Positions 41,997 through 49,644 of a DNA stretch of 64,000 nucleotides are shown piece by piece (the stretch's first letter is position 1; each line of letters begins with the position of its first letter). The notes beneath the pieces are model-generated. The model worked only from the letters and a program-made list of their open reading frames with translations, did no database searches and had not been told where the DNA came from. Origin of the DNA: Streptomyces malaysiense (GTDB lineage Bacteria; Actinomycetota; Actinomycetes; Streptomycetales; Streptomycetaceae). A program made the translations under genes and the position numbers. The stretch is taken from contig NZ_LBDA02000071.1 of the NCBI RefSeq assembly GCF_000980885.2, positions 1 to 64,000 on the forward strand. Reading direction: 5' to 3'.

Positions 41997-43243
41997 GCGG
42001 GGCGGCTGAGTTCCGGGCGGAGTTCGGGGAGCCCCGCGAGCGGCGCATGCCGACGCCCCGCGCCTGCGTGGAGGACGGCGGCCGCCCGCTGCCCGGCCCC
42101 GTCGACCGGGACGAGGGCGGGTCCGTGCCGCTCGACCTGCCCCACGACGTGCTGAAGTCGCTGCTCGGCGCGTGGGCGCTGGCCGCGTGCTCGGCAGCGG
42201 AGACGGAGGCGGTGGAGCACCACCTGGGCGACTGCGGCGGCTGCGCCGACGAGGCCCGCCGGCTGCGCGAGGCGGTCGGCCTGCTGCACCAGCACGAGAC
42301 CCTCGACCTGGATCCGGCGCTGCGCACCCGCGTCCTGGAGACATGCCTCGACCGCCGGCCGCCGCGCATCCCGGTGCCCGAGTGGGCCGCGCCGTACGAC
42401 GCGGAGGCCGCCCGCCTGGACGCGCTGCTCCAGGACTTCGGGGACGCGGAGTGGCATGCGCCGGTGCGGCTGCGGTGGTTCGAGGACGACGTCCGGACGA
42501 GCCGTCGTACGACCGTCGCGGGTGTGATCGCGCATCTGCTGGCCGTGGACGGCGTGATCGCGGCGGCGCTCGGCCTGGACGACCCGCTCGGGGACACCGA
42601 CCCGGCGCCGGGCCCGACGGCCCGCACCGAGGCCCTCTGGCGGTCCACCCCCTTCCCGCAGACCCGCGCGGTCCGCGTGCCCTGGCGCGAGCAGACCCAC
42701 GCCCTGGTACGGACGGTGTCCTTCACCGGCGGCGACACGGGCGGACTCACCGTCCCCTACGGCGGTTTCGACCTCCCGCTGCACGACGCGATGCTGGACC
42801 GCGCGTTCGGCTGCTGGGTGCACGCGGAGGACATCGCGGACGCGGTCGACTACCCCTACCGCCCGCCGGCCCCGCGCCACCTGAACAAGATGATCGACCT
42901 CGCCGTCCGCCTCCTGCCGGACGCCCTGGCCGCCCGCCGCCGCTCCGGCCTGTCCACCCCGCCCCGCACCACCCGCCACCTGACCCCCGCCGGCCACCCC
43001 GGCCGCACCCTCCGCCTGGAGATCGAGGGCCCCGCCGGCGGCGACTGGCTGATCCCCCTCGACTCCCCCTCCGCCACCCCCTCCACCGACCTGGAGGTCG
43101 CCCACGTGGCCCTGGACTCCGTCGAGTTCTGCCACCTGGCCGCGGGCCACCTCCTCCCGGAGGAAGCGGCGGCGGGCCAACTCGGAGACCGGGAGGCGAT
43201 CAGGGACGTGCTGTACGCGACGGCGTCGTTGAGCAGGCTGTGA
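41993..43243 (+). CDS. Zinc-finger anti-sigma domain fused to MDMPI-like domain
   Basis: A 416-residue fusion. Residues ~50-90 form a ZAS-type anti-sigma zinc motif (H77-x3-C81-x2-C84 in EHHLGDCGGCADEA). Residues ~135-330 form a mycothiol-dependent maleylpyruvate isomerase-like (DinB-fold) domain: RRTTVAGVIAHLLAVDGVI with an MDMPI-type His, then LDRAFGCWVHAEDIADAVDYP carrying a third His. A C-terminal domain follows. The start overlaps the sigma gene's stop, so the product should be its anti-sigma factor. The enzyme-like domain may act as a thiol/metal sensor; this is inference. Confidence 0.85.
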   Translation: MSGAAEFRAEFGEPRERRMPTPRACVEDGGRPLPGPVDRDEGGSVPLDLPHDVLKSLLGAWALAACSAAETEAVEHHLGDCGGCADEARRLREAVGLLHQHETLDLDPALRTRVLETCLDRRPPRIPVPEWAAPYDAEAARLDALLQDFGDAEWHAPVRLRWFEDDVRTSRRTTVAGVIAHLLAVDGVIAAALGLDDPLGDTDPAPGPTARTEALWRSTPFPQTRAVRVPWREQTHALVRTVSFTGGDTGGLTVPYGGFDLPLHDAMLDRAFGCWVHAEDIADAVDYPYRPPAPRHLNKMIDLAVRLLPDALAARRRSGLSTPPRTTRHLTPAGHPGRTLRLEIEGPAGGDWLIPLDSPSATPSTDLEVAHVALDSVEFCHLAAGHLLPEEAAAGQLGDREAIRDVLYATASLSRL

Positions 43244-43250
43244 CACATGA

Positions 43251-43288
43251 AAGGGCGCCCGGCGTAGTACGTGCCGCCGGGCGCCCTT
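43251..43288. terminator. Strong bidirectional terminator
   Basis: Perfect 14-bp stem AAGGGCGCCCGGCG (43251-43264) / CGCCGGGCGCCCTT (43275-43288) with a 10-base loop. It closes the sigma/anti-sigma transcript and any minus-strand transcript from the relic downstream. Confidence 0.9.
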
Positions 43289-43306
43289 CGCTGTTCCGCG
43301 CGGCGC

Positions 43307-43438
43307 CTACGAGAACTGACGGAGGAAGGCCTGCCAGGTCTCGCGGGAGACGGTGAGGAGGGGACCGTCGTCCTGCTTGCTGTCGCGGACGGCCCGGCCG
43401 ACGGGGGCCGTGTCGGCGACCTCGACGCAGGCGGGCCG
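43307..43438 (-). pseudogene. DUF397 gene relic (5'-deleted)
   Basis: Read on the minus strand the last ~42 codons give ACVEVADTAPVGRAVRDSKQ, then DDGPLLTVSRETWQAFLRQF and a TAG stop. The protein differs from the copy at 1510-1689 at only two residues in this part. The normal N-terminal FWKSSYSGNGN part is missing; upstream sequence (YLEVDADTG..) is unrelated and no start is present. It marks the junction of an accessory island. About 200 bases from here to the NUDIX gene hold no supportable gene. Confidence 0.8.
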
Positions 43439-43637
43439 GTATCCGCATCAACTTCCAGGTAGATATCAGCAGTAGTGAGTAGACGTGTCTCTCGACGGAA
43501 GAGATTGGCGCATAGCGATGGCCAATGCAGGCGCATCTGTTCCTGCGCCACTTCTTACGTGCCCGGTTGTGTGCTGACAGCCGGACTGCCCCTGATGCCG
43601 TTCAGAAGGAGGAGCAGCCCGGACGTGAGCGGCGGCC

Positions 43638-44186
43638 TTACGCGCTCGCGGCGGCCATCACACGGGACCGCAGAGGCTCGGTCGTCAGCATGTCGGTGAA
43701 CTGCCAGGAGTAGTTCGTGACCTCTTCCTCCTGCAGCTCGACCGCGTCCGCGGTGGTGCGGAACAGGAAGCGGAAGTCGAAGTGCAGGTGTTCCGGTTCG
43801 CCTTTCGCTTCGTTCGCCGGGATTGTGTGAACGTCGATGTGCAGGGGCGCCTCCCCGTCCGGCTCCACCTGATCGCGGCTGATGCCGGTCTCCTCCGCCA
43901 ACTCGCGTAGGGCGGCGTCCCGCAGGCTCGTGTCGCTGCTCTCGACATGTCCGCCGGGCAGCAGCCACTCGCGCAGGGCGCGGTGTTCGATGATGAGAAC
44001 GCGGCCGTCCGGGCGGACCAGGGCGGCACCGGCGGTGACATGTCCGCGAAACTCTTTGCGCGAGGCGATCGAGTCGCCGGCTTCCTCGATGCCCTCACGC
44101 AGGGTGGCAAGGGCGTCCTTCTCGTCCGGGTGGTCGGTGAGGTAGGCGCCGAGGGCGTCGCGCACGTGCTGTGCGGTGATCGACAT
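43638..44186 (-). CDS. NUDIX hydrolase
   Basis: A 182-residue protein with an N-terminal ~45-residue helical extension, then a Nudix fold (GHVTAGAALVRPDGRVLIIEH, REWLLPGGHVESSDTSLRDAALRELAEETGI). The first Glu of the canonical box is not conserved, but the RELAEETGI half with the metal-binding Glu residues is intact. Such enzymes hydrolyse NDP-X substrates. It is the last gene of a five-gene operon behind an SAH-hydrolase-like gene (13-base gap), which suggests work on a nucleotide or nucleoside. AICE elements such as pSAM2 encode a Nudix-type immunity factor (Pif), so an element origin is possible. Confidence 0.9.
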   Translation of the reverse strand: MSITAQHVRDALGAYLTDHPDEKDALATLREGIEEAGDSIASRKEFRGHVTAGAALVRPDGRVLIIEHRALREWLLPGGHVESSDTSLRDAALRELAEETGISRDQVEPDGEAPLHIDVHTIPANEAKGEPEHLHFDFRFLFRTTADAVELQEEEVTNYSWQFTDMLTTEPLRSRVMAAASA

Positions 44187-44199
44187 GAGGCTGTTCCTC

Positions 44200-45321
44200 C
44201 TAGCGGTTGAAGTAGTTCAGCCACGTTCCGGCGATGGTCGCGCGATCCGTGGCGTCGACCTCGTGCATACCGGGTCCGAGATCTCCGCGCGTGAGATTTC
44301 GGATGCCCGCGAGAATTTCCGCCTGCACGAGGCGGATGAACGGGCCCACGCTGGCGCCGTGCAGGAAATTGACGGCGTTGCCGCTGTTGAGAAGGTAGAA
44401 GTAGTGGCCGATCGTCTGGTACCGGGTGACGTGTTCCCCGTTCGGGGTTCGCTGGTACACGGCAGGGAGACCGGCCAGGTCGAGTTCGTCCTCGCTGCTT
44501 GTGACCGTGGCGACGTAGGCGCCGTTCCGCAGGGCAGAGAAGTCTTCGCCCCGCAGTGACACGGCACCGGTCGCGCACAGGACGAGACCGGCTCCGTGCA
44601 ATGCGGCGTCACGGTCCCTGGCGACGGTGAAGCCCTGCGAGAGTGCCTGTGTGCGTCGGACAGGGTCGACGTCGTGGACAGTGACCTGTACGCCTTTGGC
44701 GTGCAGCAGCCGGGCGATGCTCGAACCGAGCTTGCCGAAGCCGATCACCAGAGCCGGGCGGCCGTGCAGGATGTCACCGCGGCCCCTCATCAGTGCCTCG
44801 GTCGAGAACACGACCGACTGACCCACGAGGAAGTCCTCGGGATCCTTCAACGGGGAGCGGGCGACAGAGACGACCGGGCAAGGCAGTTTTCCGACGCCCG
44901 CGTACCGCTTGTGCCCGTTCTCCGTGTCCTCGACCACACCCAGAATCCGGCCTGAGAACCTTTCACACATCGCGCCGAGGGTCGACGCGAAGTACCCGCC
45001 GACATCGAGCAGCACGACAGCCTCACCACTCGCCCGGGACTCCATGTAGTCGACCGCGCTCTCAGGACTCTCGAACAGTTCCCGCGAGAGGACGTCGCAC
45101 TGCGTCGTCCTCTCGATCTCGCGGCGAGCGGCGAGGTCGACGGACTTCGGCTTGGGCAGCACGGCGCGCAGGCCGGTGCCGATGCCCACGGCCCGCACGA
45201 ACGAGGGGCGCTCGGGCAGCAGGTGCGTGATCAGGAAGGCCGACGGCTTCTCCGCAGGGGCGAAGGCGTGGGCGATACGTGCGAAGTACGAGTCGAGCCG
45301 GGCACGCTCGAACTGCTCCAT
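44200..45321 (-). CDS. S-adenosylhomocysteine hydrolase-like NAD-binding protein
   Basis: A 373-residue protein. Residues ~190-300 form an AdoHcyase-type Rossmann domain (STEALMRGRGDILHGRPALVIGFGKLGSSIARLLHAKGVQVTVHD, LVLCATGA..LRNGAYVATVTSSEDELDL). The N-terminal part (residues ~1-185) is only distantly like the substrate domain (LLDVGGYFAS.., VVEDTENGHKRY) and lacks the clear catalytic Lys/Asp/His set of true SAH hydrolases. The C-terminal VNFLHGASVGPF echoes the family tail. It probably works on a nucleoside-like ligand with bound NAD, as an enzyme or sensor. It lies 4 bases downstream of the preceding gene in an XRE-controlled operon. Confidence 0.8.
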   Translation of the reverse strand: MEQFERARLDSYFARIAHAFAPAEKPSAFLITHLLPERPSFVRAVGIGTGLRAVLPKPKSVDLAARREIERTTQCDVLSRELFESPESAVDYMESRASGEAVVLLDVGGYFASTLGAMCERFSGRILGVVEDTENGHKRYAGVGKLPCPVVSVARSPLKDPEDFLVGQSVVFSTEALMRGRGDILHGRPALVIGFGKLGSSIARLLHAKGVQVTVHDVDPVRRTQALSQGFTVARDRDAALHGAGLVLCATGAVSLRGEDFSALRNGAYVATVTSSEDELDLAGLPAVYQRTPNGEHVTRYQTIGHYFYLLNSGNAVNFLHGASVGPFIRLVQAEILAGIRNLTRGDLGPGMHEVDATDRATIAGTWLNYFNR

Positions 45322-45325
45322 TGGC

Positions 45326-45841
45326 TCAGTTCCCTTGGTCGGACGGTAAGACCCATGGCAGGTGGTGGACCTGCGCTGGTGCCGGTGAGTGGGATGGATG
45401 TCGGCCGGGGACGCAGGCTCCCGGGGGTGCCGGGTGCCGCGCGAGGAGCGGATACACCTGGAGGGAGTAGCGGGCGTCGTGGTCGGTCACGGCGAACATG
45501 AAGGCGTGGCCGGCGGCGAGGGCACGTAGTGCGTACTCGTACGCCTGGTCACCGCCGGCCCAGGCGCGCAGCTCGGCGTCAGGACGCGGCGCCTCCGGTC
45601 CCGCCACAGTCAGTGGCGCGTCCCCGAGGAACATGGCTCCGGGATCCGGAGACAGCAGCCGGGAGAGGTGGAGCGCTTCGGTGCGTAGCCAGCGTGCCGC
45701 TAGACGAGGAGACCGACCCCGATAGGTGGCGAGCAGGACCTCGCGGGAGCCGCCGAGGTCGCGGGCGGTCGCCTCGCAGCGGAAGGCGATGGGCGACCGC
45801 ACCGAGGTACGCACGGAAGCCACCGGCGTGAGCGTCAGCAC
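45326..45841 (-). CDS. Hypothetical protein with C-terminal TTA codon
   Basis: 171 residues, not recognised. The core has a WLRTEALHLSRLLSPDPGAMFLGDAPLTVAG stretch followed by QAYEYALRALAAGHAFMFAVTDHDARYSLQVYPLL; there is no signal peptide, TM segment or known motif, and the last ~35 residues are Pro-rich. The codon for Leu166 is TTA (minus strand, 45349-45347), so full-length product should need the bldA tRNA. It overlaps the previous gene by 7 bases and ends 4 bases before the SAH-hydrolase-like gene. Confidence 0.65.
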   Translation of the reverse strand: MLTLTPVASVRTSVRSPIAFRCEATARDLGGSREVLLATYRGRSPRLAARWLRTEALHLSRLLSPDPGAMFLGDAPLTVAGPEAPRPDAELRAWAGGDQAYEYALRALAAGHAFMFAVTDHDARYSLQVYPLLARHPAPPGACVPGRHPSHSPAPAQVHHLPWVLPSDQGN

Positions 45842-46290
45842 GGCCCAGATCGCAGCTCATGCTCCCGAGCCGCTTCCTCCGCCTCGATCAGCTGGTCGAA
45901 CTGCATGTAGTACAGCTCGACTTGTGTCGAAGTGAGTACGAGCATCGTCTCGCAGGTGTCACCGTCCTCGTAGTGCACAGTCACCGGAACGGCGGCCTGT
46001 CGTGCGCGATGGTCGTAGGCGGCAGCCTGCTTCAGGGGCGTGACATGCGTGACCGAGACCGGCACCGGGCGCAGGGTGCGTCCGTCGGACCGGGCTCGCC
46101 AGTCTTCGCCGCCGCCGGGCGGGCGCAACTGGTACGACGCAGAAATGTCGCTCGGCAGAGCGACGACCACGCCGATCCTGCCCGCCTTCGCGAGGTCGAG
46201 AGCGAGATCGCCGAGGCGGGGATGGAACGATGCGCGGGCCGCTAACTCGACCCTCGGGACAGGACGTTGCTTCGAGGTCTGTTCACTCAT
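45835..46290 (-). CDS. Hypothetical protein with early TTA codon
   Basis: 151 residues, not recognised. Central features are LAKAGRIGVVVALPSDISASYQLRPPGGGEDW and a C-terminal YDHRARQAAVPVTVHYEDGDTCETMLVLTSTQVELYYMQFDQLIE, a beta-rich small domain. Similar short proteins commonly follow XRE regulators in Streptomyces accessory islands (from memory, not checked). Codon 16 (Leu) is TTA (minus strand, 46245-46243), so translation is likely bldA-dependent. It begins 55 bases after the XRE gene and overlaps the next gene. Confidence 0.7.
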   Translation of the reverse strand: MSEQTSKQRPVPRVELAARASFHPRLGDLALDLAKAGRIGVVVALPSDISASYQLRPPGGGEDWRARSDGRTLRPVPVSVTHVTPLKQAAAYDHRARQAAVPVTVHYEDGDTCETMLVLTSTQVELYYMQFDQLIEAEEAAREHELRSGPC

Positions 46291-46307
46291 GCCTCGAAGC
46301 TAGGAAG

Positions 46308-46320
46308 GTCTCCAGGAGAC
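46308..46320. promoter_or_regulatory. Perfect palindrome between XRE gene and operon body
   Basis: GTCTCC-A-GGAGAC (6-bp arms, one-base centre) lies 18 bases before the start of the 151-residue protein and just after the XRE stop. It could be an operator for the XRE regulator or part of an internal promoter. Position and symmetry are the only evidence. Confidence 0.45.
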
Positions 46321-46345
46321 AATATGAATCGAAGGAATACGACCC

Positions 46346-47575
46346 CTATCCGTCGAGGTGGAACCGGTCCGACATGCGGCGCAGCTTCTCCCGGGTGGTC
46401 GCTCGCTCGGCGTACACGATGCTGCGCAGGGTTGACCGGGCGATGGGATGGTTGCGGATGAGCTGGGGCGCGATGCGCTCGGCCGTCTCCAGTTCGCTCA
46501 GTGCCTTGCTTCGATTCCCGTCCCACAGCCAGGCGCGCGCCAGGTCCATGTGATGGTGACCGCGGCGGGAGTTGGGGAGCGAACCGATCAGAGTCGGGCT
46601 CGTACGGCGGTTTATCGTCAGGGCCTTGTGTTGCTCGTGCATCTCCAGAGCCACGCTGATCGCGTGAATCTGCACATTGCCGGGGGAGAACGTCAGGCTG
46701 TGACGGTCGTACACGGGAGGTCCCTCGTACCCCGCCATCCGGTCGGCTGCGGTCCGTGCGTGAGTGATGCGGTCTTCGGCTTCCGCGCTGTGGCCCGCTC
46801 GTGCGGCGGAGACAGCCGCGCGAAGCTGGAGGGAACCCCACGCGCGGAGGGCGAGAGGCTCGCCCTGGTCGTACGCCTGTTGCACAGAGTGAATGGCCTT
46901 GTCCGACAGCGCGATGGCATCGTCCCAGTCCGCTGTGGCCCACATGTCCCAGACGCGCATCCAGTCGGCGACGGCGGGCATGACGGGGTCGGCCGACTGC
47001 CGGGCGGACCAAGCGGCTCGCTCACTTGCCATGGCGACCAGCTCGGGGTGTCCGAGAGCGTGCGCGGCGGTGTGGGCGAACTTGCAGCACACGGCGTAGA
47101 TTGCGAACGCCTCTTCCCGCTCGTGCCCCGTGGAGACCTCGGCGAGGGCGCGTGCCTCGCGGAACAGGTCGGGGAGTACTTCCATGATGGACACGTTGGC
47201 GGCAGCGTCACGCAGGCGATGCAGACGAGCGGTCTCCTGCCAGAGTCGGTGGGCGGGCCGGGGGGTTCCGTCAAAGACCGGAGCAAGATCGTAGCGACGC
47301 AGTTCACGCGTGATCGCAGCGGCCGCTACCTGCCACTGGTTCTCGGTCGGGGAACTGTTGTACGGCCGCTCGATCAGGTCGTTCGGGTGAACGTGCAGCT
47401 CCGACGCCAGCCGGTTGAGCAGGCCGACACGGTCCAACTCGATGAGCCCGCGTTCCATCTTGGACACCCAGCCCTGCGTCTTGCCCAGAGCGGCAGCGAG
47501 GTCAGCTTGCGTCATGCCGAGGCGGAGCCTGGCGCGGCGGGCACGACGGCCGATCTCTTCAGCTTCTTCCAACAT
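46346..47575 (-). CDS. XRE-family HTH regulator with TPR-like C-terminus
   Basis: 409 residues. Residues ~10-65 are a classic XRE HTH (RRARLRLGMTQADLAAALGKTQGWVSKMERGLIELDRVG). The remaining ~330 residues are helical, TPR-like (EALAIYAVCCKFAHTAAHALGHPELVAMASERAAW, DDAIALSDKAIHSVQQAYDQGEPLALRAWGSLQLRAAVSAARAGHSAEAE). Such regulators bind small peptides or metabolites. ATG 47575 follows GGGGGG. Upstream in-frame starts exist but the HTH begins here. It heads the accessory operon on the minus strand and probably controls it. Confidence 0.88.
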   Translation of the reverse strand: MLEEAEEIGRRARRARLRLGMTQADLAAALGKTQGWVSKMERGLIELDRVGLLNRLASELHVHPNDLIERPYNSSPTENQWQVAAAAITRELRRYDLAPVFDGTPRPAHRLWQETARLHRLRDAAANVSIMEVLPDLFREARALAEVSTGHEREEAFAIYAVCCKFAHTAAHALGHPELVAMASERAAWSARQSADPVMPAVADWMRVWDMWATADWDDAIALSDKAIHSVQQAYDQGEPLALRAWGSLQLRAAVSAARAGHSAEAEDRITHARTAADRMAGYEGPPVYDRHSLTFSPGNVQIHAISVALEMHEQHKALTINRRTSPTLIGSLPNSRRGHHHMDLARAWLWDGNRSKALSELETAERIAPQLIRNHPIARSTLRSIVYAERATTREKLRRMSDRFHLDG

Positions 47576-48037
47576 CAGCGCGCCCCCCCTATCGGTGGGG
47601 CGCCGACGGTCCAGTGGGCGGCGAGGCATGGTGCTCCATCCGTCGGGGCTTCTCCCTTTGACGGTACCGAGGCCGCGTGCCGCGTGTGGAGTACTCCAGG
47701 CCAAGGAAGCGCCCGTCGTCCGGCCGAGCTGAGGGTGAAGATCGCTGCTTCTGAACGCCGTGGTGACCGGCGGAGTATTGCCGCTGGGCGGGCTTCAGTA
47801 GGTGGTCAGGTCTACGACCACATCGAACAGGGGGGGCGTCCGACGGCTTCTGGGAGTGCTCGTTGTCGAGGCGGCTACACCAACTACTTCCTCTGGCTGG
47901 AGCCAAGCCAACCTCGGCAGCGCGGAAGACGCTTCCCGCAGCCCCCTGAAAATCGTGCAGGCGGCCTGGAGCGGCGTACCTTCTACGAGGTCGATCACGT
48001 CGGCCCCGTAGGTGAGGCCACCCTTGGGTGCCCGGAT
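47576..48037. other. Gap between XRE operon and ligase gene
   Basis: This 460-base region has lower coding quality and contains the palindrome GGAGTACTCC (47688-47697), likely near the XRE promoter. On the minus strand 47795-47998 a 67-codon ORF (MIDLVEGTPLQAACTIFRGL, then LPRLAWLQPEEVVGVAA, then PPLFDVVVDLTTY and stop) looks like the C-terminal end of a lost larger gene. I do not recognise it and it lacks a good RBS. Confidence 0.45.
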
Positions 48038-49543
48038 TCACGACGGCGAGAACCGCTCCCGCAACCTGTACTTCAGCACCTTCCGCAACGCCCCGTTCCG
48101 CGGCAGCTCCGCCACCACCTCCAGCCGTTCCGGGAGTTTGTGCGTCGCCAGCCCCCGGGTGCGGAGATACGAGACGGCCTCCGGCAAGGTCAACTCCACC
48201 GCGCCGGGCCCTCGCTCCACCACCGCGCACACCAACTCCCCCCGCGCCTCGTCCGGCAGACCTATCACCGCGACGTCCCCCACCGCCGGATGCCCGTGCA
48301 GCAGGTCCTCGATCTCCTTCGCGGAGATGTTCTCGCCCTTGCGGATGATCACGTCCTTGCGGCGGCCGGTGAGGACGAGGTGGCCGGTGGGGGTGAGGTG
48401 GCCCAGGTCGCCGGTGGGGAGGAAGCCGTCGGGGGTGAAGGGCGACGGGGAGGAGCCGAGGTAGCCGTGGCAGACGGCCTCGCCGCGGAGGTGGATCTCG
48501 CCGTCCACGATGCGGATGTCCATGCCCGCGGGTGGGCGGCCCTCCGTCGTGGCCAGGGCGGCGGGGGTGTCCGTGGGATCGCCCATGGTGATCATCGGGG
48601 CCTCGGTCATGCCGTAGCCGTGGGTGAGCTGCACGCCCAGTTCGCGGACCACCTGGTGGTACAGCTCGGGCGGCTTGGGGGCGCCGCCGCCCGCGAGGAG
48701 GCGGAGGGTGGGGATCAGCCTGGTGGCGGGCCGCTTGCGCTGTTCCGTGAGGAAGAGGGAGTAGAAGGCGGTGGAGCCGCCGGCCACCGTCACGCCGTGG
48801 CGGCGGTATTCCGGCAGGGAGTCCGGGAGGGCGAAATGTTCCAGGAGGAGGGCCGGGACGCCGTACAGCAGCAGCATCACCAGGTAGTCCGCGCCGCCCA
48901 CGTGCGCGTAGGGGAAGGCGATCGAGCCCACGTCGTCCGGGCGCAGCCGCAGCGCGTGGGCCAGGCAGGAGCCCGCCGCGATCAGGGAGCGGTCGGAGTG
49001 CAGGACGCCCTTGGGGGCGGAGGTGGTGCCCGAGGTCCAGTAGATCCAGCGGACCGGGGTGCCGGAGGGGGGTGGGGAGGGGAGCGTGGCGGGGTCGCCG
49101 GTGGGGAGGGTGTCGTAGGCATGGAAGACGCCGGGGGCGCCCAGGCGGTGGGCCATCGCAGTGTGGTCGTGGCCGCGCCACACCCCCGGTACCGCGAAGA
49201 ACTCCGCCCCCGACTCCCGTAGCGCGAAGCCCACCTCCCGGTCCCGGTAGAAGGGGATCAGGGGGGACTGGACGGCGCCGAGGCGGGCCAGCGCCAGGGA
49301 CAGTACGGCGGTTTCGACGCGGGTCGGCAGCTGCCAGGCCACCACCGTGCCGGCGCGCACCCCCATGCCGTACAGGCCCGCCGCCACCCGCTCCGCCCGC
49401 ACGCACAGTTCGCCGAAGGTAAGCGAGCGGGACGACTGGAGGAAGACCGGGCGGTCGGGGGTGCGGGCGGCGCGGCGGGCGGCCAGTTCCCACAGGGTGC
49501 GGGCGGAACCGAGGGAGCGCGCGGTCTCATTCATGATCGCCAT
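48038..49543 (-). CDS. AMP-forming acyl-CoA synthetase (AliA/cyclohexanecarboxylate-CoA ligase-like)
   Basis: A roughly 501-residue ANL ligase. Motifs: IYWTSGTTSAPKGVLHS (AMP/phosphate loop), GYGMTEAPM, FLPTGDLGHLTP, LTGRRKDVIIRKGENISAKEIE, and a C-terminal LPRNGALRKVLKYRL with the catalytic lysine. It resembles ligases for cyclohexanecarboxylate and other alicyclic or short-branched acids. A longer frame starts at 49597, but its first codons coincide with a CTGACG-N3-CGTCAG operator (49576-49590), so I prefer ATG 49543. It is divergent from the amidohydrolase gene and shares two operators with it. Confidence 0.9.
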   Translation of the reverse strand: MAIMNETARSLGSARTLWELAARRAARTPDRPVFLQSSRSLTFGELCVRAERVAAGLYGMGVRAGTVVAWQLPTRVETAVLSLALARLGAVQSPLIPFYRDREVGFALRESGAEFFAVPGVWRGHDHTAMAHRLGAPGVFHAYDTLPTGDPATLPSPPPSGTPVRWIYWTSGTTSAPKGVLHSDRSLIAAGSCLAHALRLRPDDVGSIAFPYAHVGGADYLVMLLLYGVPALLLEHFALPDSLPEYRRHGVTVAGGSTAFYSLFLTEQRKRPATRLIPTLRLLAGGGAPKPPELYHQVVRELGVQLTHGYGMTEAPMITMGDPTDTPAALATTEGRPPAGMDIRIVDGEIHLRGEAVCHGYLGSSPSPFTPDGFLPTGDLGHLTPTGHLVLTGRRKDVIIRKGENISAKEIEDLLHGHPAVGDVAVIGLPDEARGELVCAVVERGPGAVELTLPEAVSYLRTRGLATHKLPERLEVVAELPRNGALRKVLKYRLRERFSPS

Positions 49544-49575
49544 GGGGTCGGGTCCATGTTTGCCACCTGCCTTGG

Positions 49576-49590
49576 CTGACGGATCGTCAG
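49576..49590. promoter_or_regulatory. Operator copy 1: CTGACG-GAT-CGTCAG
   Basis: A perfect 6+3+6 palindrome between the divergent ligase and amidohydrolase genes. It is identical in its arms to the site at 59787-59801 and nearly so to four others in the cluster. Confidence 0.7.
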
Positions 49591-49602
49591 ATGTCATGCT
49601 AA

Positions 49603-49617
49603 CTGACGCTCCATCAG
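49603..49617. promoter_or_regulatory. Operator copy 2: CTGACG-CTC-CATCAG
   Basis: One mismatch in the right arm. The centre is 27 bases from copy 1, and together they cover the divergent promoter region. Confidence 0.6.
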
Positions 49618-49644
49618 ATGAGACCGGTCCGGCGGAGGGGAACC

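Noticed and set aside
46448..49222. A 924-codon plus-strand frame over the XRE and ligase genes
   Set aside because: It covers two strong minus-strand genes and an intergenic gap with no start signal or protein-like motifs.
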